Below are positions 34,868 through 42,670 of a stretch of DNA of 64,000 nucleotides, one piece after another. The translations under genes were made by a program, and so were the position numbers. The DNA is from Planctomycetota bacterium. Lineage in GTDB: Bacteria > Planctomycetota > UBA1135. Every line of letters starts with the position of its first letter. Positions within the stretch are counted from its first letter, which is position 1. Where the stretch lies: positions 22,929-86,928 of the forward strand of contig JABHIE010000029.1 in NCBI GenBank assembly GCA_018671175.1, in the 5' to 3' direction. A model generated the notes under the pieces. The model did not search any database and was not told the origin of the DNA. It saw nothing but the letters and a program-made list of their open reading frames with translations.

Positions 34868-36377
34868 CTTTAGGGTCTATGCCTTGCCCGCCGAGCCAAG
34901 TTGGGCGCCATCGTGGAGTGTGCTCTTTGTAAACACGGTATCCGTCACCGAAGGAAAGCTCTGCGTCACGCTCTTCGTAGGGGGCAGCAACGAAAACCCA
35001 TGCCACCATGCAGAGGCCCATCATGAGTCGGTCAATCGTCATTTCGGGCATCGCAATCAAAATGAGCAAGATGCCTAAGTTTAGAGGCTGACGCAACCAA
35101 GAGTACGGAGGGTAAGCTACAAATTCAGGCGTCTCGGCATGGCGGCCCTGTGCCATGGCGCGAAGTTGTGGTAGGGCAACCATATGAGAGGCGCCTACAA
35201 GGAAGCCCGCCCAAGCTGCAAGAATCAAGCCTGTGATTTGCACTGCGCGTGCGGTCAGAAAAAGGAAACCATCAAATTTCCAGAGCAAAGGCCCACAGGT
35301 CTCCCACGATAAAGTCATAATCGTAAGAGTGATGCCGCTAACCAAAACATAGAGTGGCCGCTCGGCGTCAGGCCCTAGTGGTTGATTTAAAAGTTTGCGC
35401 CCAAACCCACGCGCAAGTAAAGAATGCGGAAGGATAAAAAGCATTAATAAGAAGAAATCAAAAAAGAGATCGCTTGCCGAAAACTCCGCGTAAATCGAAT
35501 GCGGAACACCCGCCACAAGACGAAGCCAGCCTGCAAGTCCGATGCCGCATAAAACAGGGCCAGCCAACAACCAAAAAGCAAGCCCCGGTCGCTTGGCGTT
35601 TGGAGAAACGCTTTTTCCGCCATTGGCCCAATCGGAGTCGCTTTCCGGTGTTTTAGGGACGGGCTGCACGCGCCGTGAACTGTTTTTTCGTGGTGTAGAG
35701 AGAGTTGGTTTGGCCGCAACAGTGGCAGGCTCAATGATTGTCTTGGTCTCAACTTTATGAACAGCAAGCGGTGTCGGCTTAATCACAATTGCGGCAGGTC
35801 GCGTTGGGCATCGTTGTTCACACAAACCACATCCTGTGCAAAAATCAGCAAGCACAAAAGGGCGCTCGTCTCGCATCTCAATAGCCCGAGGTAGTGTCGG
35901 GCAAACCATGTGGCATAAATTACAGGGCGTGCTCTCGGCCCAAGGAATGCACTTATCAGCATTCAAGATAGCCAAGCCCATCTTGACTTCAGATTTATCA
36001 TGCAGTGGTTTAAGCGCGCCGGGTTTGCACACATGCGTGCAGGCAAGGTCGATGCACATAACGCAAGCGCGCTGATTCGCCACAATGACGGGAGTGCCTG
36101 CATCGGGTTGGTCGGCAGGGATTTTGACAATGCACTGCGCGGGGCAAACCTGAAAACAATCGTCGCAAGGGGTGCAGAGCGCTAAAAACTCACTTTCAGC
36201 TATGGCTCCAGGCGGACGCAATCTCGGTAAGCGAGAAGGGTCAGCCCGCAAAGCCGCCGGTTTTTCCGGAGGCTTTGCGGGCTTTCTTACGGCATCTGCA
36301 GTCTCAAGCACTGTGCGCGTGAGACTGCGCATGCCTTGGCGGAAGAACCGCCGGCGGTCCATCGGGTCGTGACTCAA
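34848..36377 (-). CDS. 4Fe-4S ferredoxin fused to MddA/NnrU-like membrane methyltransferase domain
   Basis: A 509-residue two-part protein. Residues about 1-205 form a NapG/MauM-type polyferredoxin, with an RRRFFRQG motif at the start (no hydrophobic signal after it) and four Cys clusters, e.g. CTPCDDCFQVCPAQC and CTGCGLCEQRCP. A Pro/Ser-rich linker runs about 205-265. Residues about 265-495 have several membrane helices and read like the isoprenylcysteine/methanethiol S-methyltransferase family (LPHSLLA, ERPLYVLVSG, YSWLRQPLNLG, EERDAELSFGDGYRVY). Coupled to glcD. I do not recognise this fusion; its reaction is unknown. Confidence 0.8.
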   Translation of the reverse strand: MSHDPMDRRRFFRQGMRSLTRTVLETADAVRKPAKPPEKPAALRADPSRLPRLRPPGAIAESEFLALCTPCDDCFQVCPAQCIVKIPADQPDAGTPVIVANQRACVMCIDLACTHVCKPGALKPLHDKSEVKMGLAILNADKCIPWAESTPCNLCHMVCPTLPRAIEMRDERPFVLADFCTGCGLCEQRCPTRPAAIVIKPTPLAVHKVETKTIIEPATVAAKPTLSTPRKNSSRRVQPVPKTPESDSDWANGGKSVSPNAKRPGLAFWLLAGPVLCGIGLAGWLRLVAGVPHSIYAEFSASDLFFDFFLLMLFILPHSLLARGFGRKLLNQPLGPDAERPLYVLVSGITLTIMTLSWETCGPLLWKFDGFLFLTARAVQITGLILAAWAGFLVGASHMVALPQLRAMAQGRHAETPEFVAYPPYSWLRQPLNLGILLILIAMPEMTIDRLMMGLCMVAWVFVAAPYEERDAELSFGDGYRVYKEHTPRWRPTWLGGQGIDPKDANEHP

Positions 36378-36380
36378 AAA

Positions 36381-37949
36381 CTACTTGCCGCGTGAAATCG
36401 ATTTCGCTTGCGTAAAGAGCATGAGGTAATCCCGACCACCAGCCTTGGAATCGGTGCCCGACATGTTGAAACCACCAAATGGGTGCACGCCAACGAGTGC
36501 GCCCGTGCATTTGCGGTTGATGTAGAGGTTGCCTGCATGCAAGTCGCGGCGAGCGATTGCGATTTTGGCTTCATCTTTGCCCCAATATGCGCCCGTAAGA
36601 CCGTAAATCGTGTCATTGGAAGCCTCGACACCCTCTTCAAAAGAAGCCACCTTATGGATGGCAACCACAGGCGCAAACAACTCTTCTTTCCAGACATAGT
36701 CGTTGCGGCCCACACCCGTAATGACGGTGGGCTTGAGGAACCAACCGCCCTCATCGCCAACCTCGCCACCTGCAGCAATGGTGTTGCCCTCTTTCTTAGC
36801 GTTTTCGATACCATCGAGTGCACCTTGACGGGCTTTCTCGTTAATCATTGCACCTTGGTAGTTGTTGAAGTCAGACGGGTGCCCCATTGTGGCGGCTTCA
36901 ACGAGCGGCAAGAATTTCTCGACAAACTCGTCGTGAATTTTCTCGTGCAAAATCAAGCGGGAGCAAGCCGAACATTTTTGGCCTTGGTAGCCGTAAGCTG
37001 CAGCAAACGCATCGCCGACGGCTTTGTCGACATGAGCGTCTTCGTCGATGAACATGAAGTCTTTGCCGCCCATCTCAGCGATGACGCGCTTGAGCCAGAT
37101 CTGGCCCTCATTCACTTTGGAAGCGCGCTCGTAAATGCGCATGCCGATTTCGGCGGAGCCAGTAAACGATATGAAACGAGTGAGTGGGTGGTCAACCAGA
37201 GTGTCGCCAACCTCGCCACCTGAACCTGGGCAAAACTGCAAAACGCCAGCAGGGATGCCAACCTCTTTCATCAAATCCATGAACATCATTGCGATGCCCG
37301 GTGCGTCAGAGGATGGCTTTAATACAACCGTATTGCCCGCGACCAAGGCCGCGGTCGTCATGCCAGCTAGAATCGCAAATGGAAAATTCCAGGGTGGAAT
37401 GGCCACGCCAACGCCAAGCGGGATGTAAAGCATCTCGTTGTCTTCGCCTGGGTAAGGGGTGATGGGCTGCTTACGGGCATAACGCAAAGCTTCGCGTGCG
37501 TAAAACTCAAGGAAGTCAATCGCCTCAGCTGTGTCGCCGTCGGCCTCTGCCCAAGTCTTGCCGACTTCGAAAACCATTTGTGCAGAAAACTCATGCTTGC
37601 GCAAGCGCATGGTGCGAGCTGCTTTGAATAGATATTCAGCGCGCTCTTCTGCAGTCTTGCGCGACCACTCTGTAAAAGCCTTGCTGGCGCCGACAATGGC
37701 GTCAAGGGCGTCGTCTTTGCCGGCCTTGGCGCACGAGCAAACCACGCGGCTGGTCTGCGATGGATCGATGGAATCGAAAGTGCCAGCTGAGCCCTCGCGG
37801 TCTTCGCCGTTGATCCAGAGGCGAGCGACTATGGGGAAGGCCGCTTCCGCTTTTTCTAAAGCGGTGCGCATGGCGTTGGCGTTTTCTTCGACCGAGAAAT
37901 CGGTGAAGGGTTCGTTTACGAAGGGAGTGATTTCTGAGAGTGTCTGCAT
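36381..37949 (-). CDS. L-glutamate gamma-semialdehyde (1-pyrroline-5-carboxylate) dehydrogenase
   Basis: 522 residues of the aldehyde dehydrogenase superfamily, closest in pattern to RocA/PruA and the PutA dehydrogenase domain. VIAEMGGKDFMFIDEDAHVD holds the general-base Glu and GYQGQKCSACSRLILHE the catalytic Cys. PPWNFPFAI and FTGSAEIGMRI are NAD-site blocks. It would oxidise proline-derived semialdehyde to glutamate; no proline dehydrogenase is in the window. Three bases separate it from the ferredoxin-fusion gene. A strong hairpin stands just upstream of its ATG. Confidence 0.9.
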   Translation of the reverse strand: MQTLSEITPFVNEPFTDFSVEENANAMRTALEKAEAAFPIVARLWINGEDREGSAGTFDSIDPSQTSRVVCSCAKAGKDDALDAIVGASKAFTEWSRKTAEERAEYLFKAARTMRLRKHEFSAQMVFEVGKTWAEADGDTAEAIDFLEFYAREALRYARKQPITPYPGEDNEMLYIPLGVGVAIPPWNFPFAILAGMTTAALVAGNTVVLKPSSDAPGIAMMFMDLMKEVGIPAGVLQFCPGSGGEVGDTLVDHPLTRFISFTGSAEIGMRIYERASKVNEGQIWLKRVIAEMGGKDFMFIDEDAHVDKAVGDAFAAAYGYQGQKCSACSRLILHEKIHDEFVEKFLPLVEAATMGHPSDFNNYQGAMINEKARQGALDGIENAKKEGNTIAAGGEVGDEGGWFLKPTVITGVGRNDYVWKEELFAPVVAIHKVASFEEGVEASNDTIYGLTGAYWGKDEAKIAIARRDLHAGNLYINRKCTGALVGVHPFGGFNMSGTDSKAGGRDYLMLFTQAKSISRGK

Positions 37950-37956
37950 GATGAGA

Positions 37957-37989
37957 ATGGAGCCACCCAGACCATCTGGGTGGCTCCAT
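37957..37989 (-). terminator. 14-bp hairpin between secreted-protein gene and P5C dehydrogenase
   Basis: Perfect inverted repeat with arms ATGGAGCCACCCAG and its complement around a 5-nt loop. It lies downstream of the 38008-39048 gene and just before the dehydrogenase ATG. Only a weak T-rich tail (ATTCTCATC) follows, and a TACAAT lies immediately upstream of it on the minus strand. It is either a terminator or a 5'-leader hairpin of the dehydrogenase mRNA. Confidence 0.6.
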
Positions 37990-38007
37990 ATTGTACTTAA
38001 GTTGCGG

Positions 38008-39048
38008 CTACTGAACCGTCAAGGCAAGCGGATTGGAAAGGATTCCGCCACCACCTGTATAGAGCTCTGCAGCTTGCGTCCAGATAGAAAGACCACTTGT
38101 GCCATTTGGCAGGAGGACGGGTAGATCTAGCTCACCCTGCGCATTGCTCGCAAAGGGCGGCATTTGCGAAATCGGGGCACTCATGGCCGCATCACCAAAA
38201 GGTGTTGGGGTTGGGCCAGGGCCAGCCAAAGAGTAAGCGAAAATAATGGCACCGTTTGGCTGAGCTTGTGAAATGGACAGCGTAGTTACCATGCCGGAGA
38301 CCAAATTCGTGATTTGATAAATCGGCCCGGGGGGAGGGCCGCCCGCATCACGCTCAGTGAGGCCGAAAAGGGGAGGCACCGATATGTCGGCGAGCAAAGT
38401 GTAATCACCCGTGCGCGTATCAATGCTCCAGTATCCACGCCCAACGCCACGCAATTCGCCGCTTGGCAGAAAATGGATGGCCGAAATCTCGCGCGCCCCG
38501 GTTTGTGAGGGGGCAACCTCACTCGCGTATTCTGGGCGAGCAGGGTCCATGGTGAGTAGGCCGCGGCGTGTATCCCAGAGCCAGAGAAGCCCATTGAAAT
38601 AGGTCATTGATTCCACATCAAATGCACCAGTCTTGGCCTGAGTGAGCATATCACCCGTGAGGGGGTCTATCGTAAAGAGGTAGCCACCAGTCGTTGCTAA
38701 ATAAATGGTTTTTGTGCCATCTGTGGCTAAACCAGCTGGGGAACCGACCATAGACGATAAGTTCAGCGGGGTTAGCAAAGTTCCACGCCCATCTACGCTA
38801 ATAACGCTAAACAAAGCGTAAAAGCCAGAATTGCGGTCGTATCCGGCTGCAAGTGCGGTGTCTTGCTCCCAAGGCGTGAGATCGCTCACCATGTCGAAAC
38901 CGCATGTCCCGAGGCTGACCTCCTGACCCGTTAGCGAGTCGATTGACCACGCCTCACCGGTGCCGGAAAGTGCGAGCAAGTCTTGCTGAGCAAGCGCAAA
39001 AGGGCTCGTTAATAACGAGAGGAGGGCAATTTTTACTAAAAGGGACAT
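38008..39048 (-). CDS. secreted propeller-like protein of unknown function
   Basis: 346 residues with a signal peptide (about 1-20, ending FALAQQ). Repeated blocks such as EAWSIDSLTGQEVSLGTCG, GGYLFTIDPLTGDML and GYWSIDTRTGDYTLL suggest beta-propeller blades. The C-terminal about 90 residues (FAYSLAGPGPTPTPFGDAAM ... SNPLALTV) form a separate beta domain of the kind often appended to extracellular planctomycete proteins (from memory, not searched). Ten bases downstream of trmFO and probably co-transcribed with it. Confidence 0.7.
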   Translation of the reverse strand: MSLLVKIALLSLLTSPFALAQQDLLALSGTGEAWSIDSLTGQEVSLGTCGFDMVSDLTPWEQDTALAAGYDRNSGFYALFSVISVDGRGTLLTPLNLSSMVGSPAGLATDGTKTIYLATTGGYLFTIDPLTGDMLTQAKTGAFDVESMTYFNGLLWLWDTRRGLLTMDPARPEYASEVAPSQTGAREISAIHFLPSGELRGVGRGYWSIDTRTGDYTLLADISVPPLFGLTERDAGGPPPGPIYQITNLVSGMVTTLSISQAQPNGAIIFAYSLAGPGPTPTPFGDAAMSAPISQMPPFASNAQGELDLPVLLPNGTSGLSIWTQAAELYTGGGGILSNPLALTVQ

Positions 39049-39057
39049 CTCACCACC

Positions 39058-40377
39058 CTAAAGGGCCGCGAGGAAATCGGCTAGAGCTTTTTTGCTGCGG
39101 TCAGCATTGGCTTGTCTCCGTTCTTCTTTTGTGCGTTTCTTCCAATCAAGAGGAGGCAAAATGCCGAATTCAGCTTTCATCGGCTGAAAGGAACTCGCCG
39201 TCGCGCTTGAAATATGAAAAGTAAGAGCGCCAAGGAGAGTTTCGACGGGTAATTTTTGAGGTTCGCGACCTTCAATCCGGGCGAGCACGCCTCTAGCCGC
39301 AAGTAAGCCAGAGCCAATATTACCCAGGTAGCCCTCCATCCCGGTGAGTTGCCCTGCGAGGAAGAGCCCCTGTCGTGTACGCCATTCGAGAGTGGAGTGA
39401 AGTAGCTTTGGAGCGCAAACGAAGGTATTGCGGTGCATTGAGCCGAGACGCACGAATTCTGCATTTTGCATACCCGGTAAAGCCCGCAGCAATTTTTCTT
39501 GCTCGCCATAGGCCAAGTTGGTTTGGAAGCCAACCAAATTCCACATCGTGCCTTGTTTGTTTTCACGACGCATTTGCACCACGGCATAAGGACGCCGCCG
39601 TGTGCGCGGGTCATCTAGGCCAACTGGGCGAAGTGGCCCAAAGCGCAGAGATTCTTTTCCTCGCGCAGCCAAAACCTCGACAGGTAAACAACGCTCAAAA
39701 AACTGCTTTGCGCGCGGATCAGCGGCTTCAAAGCCTTTGAGGTCATGCTTTTCACCGAAGATGAGCCCATCAATTAAAGCGAGGTATTGCTCTTTGTCGA
39801 TTGGGATATTGAGATAATCGTCTTCTTCGGGCCGCCAACGCGATGCGGCGAAAATAATACTTTTATCTAGACTTGCATCTGTAACAACTGGTGCGATGGC
39901 GTCAAAAAACGATAGGTTTTCCTCCCCCGAAATTTTGGCGATGTCGGATGCAAGCGCGTCAGATGTTAAGGGCCCACTCGCAAGAATGACAAAATCATCG
40001 GCCGGGATGCACTTGACTTCTTGGCGGATTAAATCAATCTTTGGGTGAGCTTCAAGCTCGGCGGTTACGGCAGCGGCAAAAGTGTCTCGGTTGACTGCAA
40101 GAGCTTGACCTGCCGGCACGGCATGCGCCTCTGCAATCGGAAGCAGTTTGCAGCCCAATGCGCGCAATTCGTTTTGCAAAACGCCACCAGCGCGGTCGGG
40201 TAAAAACGAGCCCAAAGAATTTGAGCAAACAATCTCGGCCGCATCGCCCGTGCGGTGAGCGGCGGTGGGGGTGCCCGGGCGCATTTCGAATAAACGCACG
40301 GGGATGCCGGCATCTGCAAGCTGCAGCGCCGCCTCTGATCCGGCTAATCCGGCTCCAACAATCGGTAAAGAGTCCAT
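39058..40377 (-). CDS. trmFO: methylenetetrahydrofolate--tRNA-(uracil-5-)-methyltransferase
   Basis: FAD- and folate-dependent enzyme that makes m5U54 in tRNA. 439 residues with N-terminal FAD-binding LPIVGAGLAGSEAA, the CSNSLGS block, and FVCAPKLL, GLFLAGQLTGMEGYLGNI and GLLAARG typical of TrmFO/Gid. Divergent from the DUF4139 gene across only 23 bp with facing -10-like elements. Confidence 0.94.
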   Translation of the reverse strand: MDSLPIVGAGLAGSEAALQLADAGIPVRLFEMRPGTPTAAHRTGDAAEIVCSNSLGSFLPDRAGGVLQNELRALGCKLLPIAEAHAVPAGQALAVNRDTFAAAVTAELEAHPKIDLIRQEVKCIPADDFVILASGPLTSDALASDIAKISGEENLSFFDAIAPVVTDASLDKSIIFAASRWRPEEDDYLNIPIDKEQYLALIDGLIFGEKHDLKGFEAADPRAKQFFERCLPVEVLAARGKESLRFGPLRPVGLDDPRTRRRPYAVVQMRRENKQGTMWNLVGFQTNLAYGEQEKLLRALPGMQNAEFVRLGSMHRNTFVCAPKLLHSTLEWRTRQGLFLAGQLTGMEGYLGNIGSGLLAARGVLARIEGREPQKLPVETLLGALTFHISSATASSFQPMKAEFGILPPLDWKKRTKEERRQANADRSKKALADFLAAL

Positions 40378-40385
40378 GATTGGCT

Positions 40386-40392
40386 TAGAATA
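40386..40392. promoter_or_regulatory. symmetric bidirectional -10 element between trmFO and DUF4139 gene
   Basis: TAGAATA reads as TAGAAT toward the plus-strand gene and as TATTCT toward trmFO. In each direction the hexamer ends exactly 9 nt before the ATG. The 23-bp spacer leaves no room for 5' leaders, so both mRNAs would be leaderless. Inference from sequence geometry. Confidence 0.55.
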
Positions 40393-40400
40393 CGCTAGCG

Positions 40401-42047
40401 ATGTTTACAGCCCTCCTCCTGTTTGCGCTTTCTCACGGCAATCCCGTGATTCCAGCGCGTGAAGCCCCTGCCAAGCTTGACCGCGTGACCGTCTATAACG
40501 GCGTGGCTTTGGTCGAGCGCGTCTTGACGGTTACGGCCGATGAGCCGGGCCCGTTTATCGTCGAGACGGGCCCTTTTCCGCTTTCCGCCCGCCGCGACAG
40601 CTTCCAAGTTAAATACGAAGAAGGCCCGGGCATGGTCCAAGGCATGGAAATCCGCGAGCGTTTGGGTCATCTCTTAAGTGGCACGCAGCGCGACGCCCTG
40701 GAATCTGAGCTTGAGGGTTTGCAAACTGAGCGCAATGACCTTGACTCCAAGCTTGCGGCAAACTCAGCGGCCCGTTCGGCTATCGATGTTTTGCTTGACG
40801 GCGTTGCTAGTGGTAAAAATGTGCCCGCACTTAGTGAGCTTGATGCCGACGCCCTCTTGAACTGGGTGATGGGTCAGGTCGGTGATCTTGATCGCGCACA
40901 ACGAGGTTTTCTCGATCAGGCCAAAGACTTAACTCTGCGCATAGCTGACTTAAAAAAGCGTATGGGGAATGCCTCCGATGAGCGTTATCTTGAAGTTCGA
41001 GCCCATTTGTTTTTTGAGCAGCCAGGTACCGCTCGATTGAGAGTAATTTATTTGGTTGATCAAGCTTGGTGGCATCCAACTTATGATGTGCGCGTCGACC
41101 CCGACTTGACTGGCGTAAATGTCGCTTTGGTTGCCGAGGTTTCGCAAATGACAGGTGAAGACTGGGACAACGCAGTTTTGATTTTGAGCACATCACAGCC
41201 CAATGTTGGTCTTGACCCGCCAGCTCTACCTAACCGTAATTATTTCATGCCGCGTCAGCAAGCCCTGCGAGGCATGGTGTCTGCTCCCTCGGCCGGGCTT
41301 GATGTGCTCGCTGAAGACAATGACGCCGGCATTAAAACGGGTGGGCGCTTGCGTGGCAAATCTCTCAAAGCGCCTGTCGTTCAAGTCCAAGACTTTGGCA
41401 TTACAACTCAATTTGTGTTGCCTGAGTCCAAAACAGTACCGAGCAACTCTGAGCTGCATCGTTTTCCGATTCGCGAAGTGCCACTTGAGGTTTACCCTGA
41501 GCGCTATGTCGTGCCGTCTTTGAGCACACAGGCTTATTTGCGCGCTGAGGTGCGTTTAACTGGCGATGCGCCACTATTGCCGGGTTCGGCGCGAGTCTTT
41601 TTGGGCCCTGATTTGTTGGGCACTGCCGACTTCCCTGTCTTGCGGCCTGGCGATAGCACGATGCTCAATTTGGGTATTGACCCTAATTTGTCAGTGAGCT
41701 GGGAAACCATCCTTGACGACCGAGATGAGCCTGGTTTGTTTGGCTCAACCGTTCGCACCAATCATGTCTTCCGGGCCACTCTTAAATTAAGCGCTGCGGC
41801 TCGTGGGCCGGTTAGCGTTTTGATGGAAGAAGTCATCCCGCTGAGTCGAGATAGTCGCATCAAAGTTGAGGCTAGCGATTTGCAGCCGGCGCCACTCGGG
41901 GGTGAAGATGATTTGAAACTTCGCGCTGAAAAGGGTGTTTACCGTTGGCGGATGACCATCCCGCCGGGTGCTTCACAAAATGTGCGGTGGGGGTATCTCG
42001 TTTCACACGACGAAGATTTCACTCCTGCATATAGCGAAAACCGGTAA
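40401..42047 (+). CDS. secreted DUF4139 (mucoidy-inhibitor MuiA-like) protein
   Basis: 548 residues. Short N-terminal hydrophobic segment likely a signal peptide, then a DUF4140-like strand region (LDRVTVYNGVALVERVLTV), a coiled-coil stretch (about 90-190, ESELEGLQTERNDLDSKL), and the DUF4139 domain with VIYLVDQAWWHPTYDVRV and MTGEDWDNAVLILSTSQP. Function of the family is unknown; the name comes from an Acinetobacter-type mucoidy phenotype. An imperfect hairpin at its stop codon serves as terminator. Confidence 0.85.
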   Translation: MFTALLLFALSHGNPVIPAREAPAKLDRVTVYNGVALVERVLTVTADEPGPFIVETGPFPLSARRDSFQVKYEEGPGMVQGMEIRERLGHLLSGTQRDALESELEGLQTERNDLDSKLAANSAARSAIDVLLDGVASGKNVPALSELDADALLNWVMGQVGDLDRAQRGFLDQAKDLTLRIADLKKRMGNASDERYLEVRAHLFFEQPGTARLRVIYLVDQAWWHPTYDVRVDPDLTGVNVALVAEVSQMTGEDWDNAVLILSTSQPNVGLDPPALPNRNYFMPRQQALRGMVSAPSAGLDVLAEDNDAGIKTGGRLRGKSLKAPVVQVQDFGITTQFVLPESKTVPSNSELHRFPIREVPLEVYPERYVVPSLSTQAYLRAEVRLTGDAPLLPGSARVFLGPDLLGTADFPVLRPGDSTMLNLGIDPNLSVSWETILDDRDEPGLFGSTVRTNHVFRATLKLSAAARGPVSVLMEEVIPLSRDSRIKVEASDLQPAPLGGEDDLKLRAEKGVYRWRMTIPPGASQNVRWGYLVSHDEDFTPAYSENR

Positions 42048-42065
42048 GCCTCTCGGCTCACCGGT
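42040..42065. terminator. hairpin at convergent 3' ends
   Basis: ACCGGTAAGCC and GGCTCACCGGT pair across a 4-nt loop with one mismatch, overlapping the stop of the DUF4139 gene. It lies between that gene and the convergent lipoprotein gene, so it may terminate in both directions. No long T-run. Confidence 0.5.
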
Positions 42066-42083
42066 CTGCAGGGTTCGACTGGC

Positions 42084-42590
42084 TTAGAAGCTGTCGAGTG
42101 AGAAGGTCACGCTTTCATGGCCTTCGCTTATGGCTTGTGCGTCCATCGAGTTGTACCAGTGAAGCAAGCCGTTCATAGCCATTTGGTTGGCCTGCATGCT
42201 GAGATCCATTTCAGCAACCTGCATGTAGGTGTGACCACTCTTCTCCCAAGTGCGATCGACCTGACCAATAAGGTGGCCGTCGGAAGTGAAGGCAAAATTG
42301 CTATAGCTGATGCTTGATGTCAAGTCCACAGCATCTTCGTAATCGTTGCCAGTTTTGAATTCGACAAGATCCATGCCATCGAAACTGACTTCAAAGGTCA
42401 TCCATTCGGTGGTGGCAGCAATGTTGTCGTATTGGATTTTCCAAGTGCCTTGAATCGCGTATTCACCAAATGAATCGCCGAACTGATCTTCGATCTGGTC
42501 TTGGATGTCGTCCAAGTTTAGGTCGAGACAGGCAGGAGTTCCCAGCGCACACAGGATGGGGATGAGGATTGCTTTATTCATGTATTTCAT
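42084..42590 (-). CDS. putative lipoprotein of unknown function
   Basis: About 168 residues. The N-terminus MKYMNKAILIPILCALGTPAC looks like a signal with a lipobox-like end before Cys, followed by an acidic segment (LNLDDIQDQIEDQFGDSF) and a beta-rich body (AIQGTWKIQYDN, MTFEVSFDG, HLIGQVDRTW), perhaps a lipocalin-like barrel. The reading frame extends upstream to 42656, but the signal fixes the start at 42590 or 42581. Stands alone between convergent and divergent neighbours. Confidence 0.65.
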   Translation of the reverse strand: MKYMNKAILIPILCALGTPACLDLNLDDIQDQIEDQFGDSFGEYAIQGTWKIQYDNIAATTEWMTFEVSFDGMDLVEFKTGNDYEDAVDLTSSISYSNFAFTSDGHLIGQVDRTWEKSGHTYMQVAEMDLSMQANQMAMNGLLHWYNSMDAQAISEGHESVTFSLDSF

Positions 42591-42655
42591 GGTATTTGTG
42601 TGGGGGGCTAAACCCATTTCGGCAGTTTCCGGCGCGGACTTGAGGAAGATATGCA

Positions 42656-42661
42656 TAAAAT
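42656..42661 (+). promoter_or_regulatory. -10-like TAAAAT for gltX
   Basis: TAAAAT ends exactly 9 nt before the gltX ATG. No Shine-Dalgarno lies between. Supports ATG 42671 over the GTG at 42662. Inference. Confidence 0.5.
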
Positions 42662-42670
42662 GTGCGCTCC

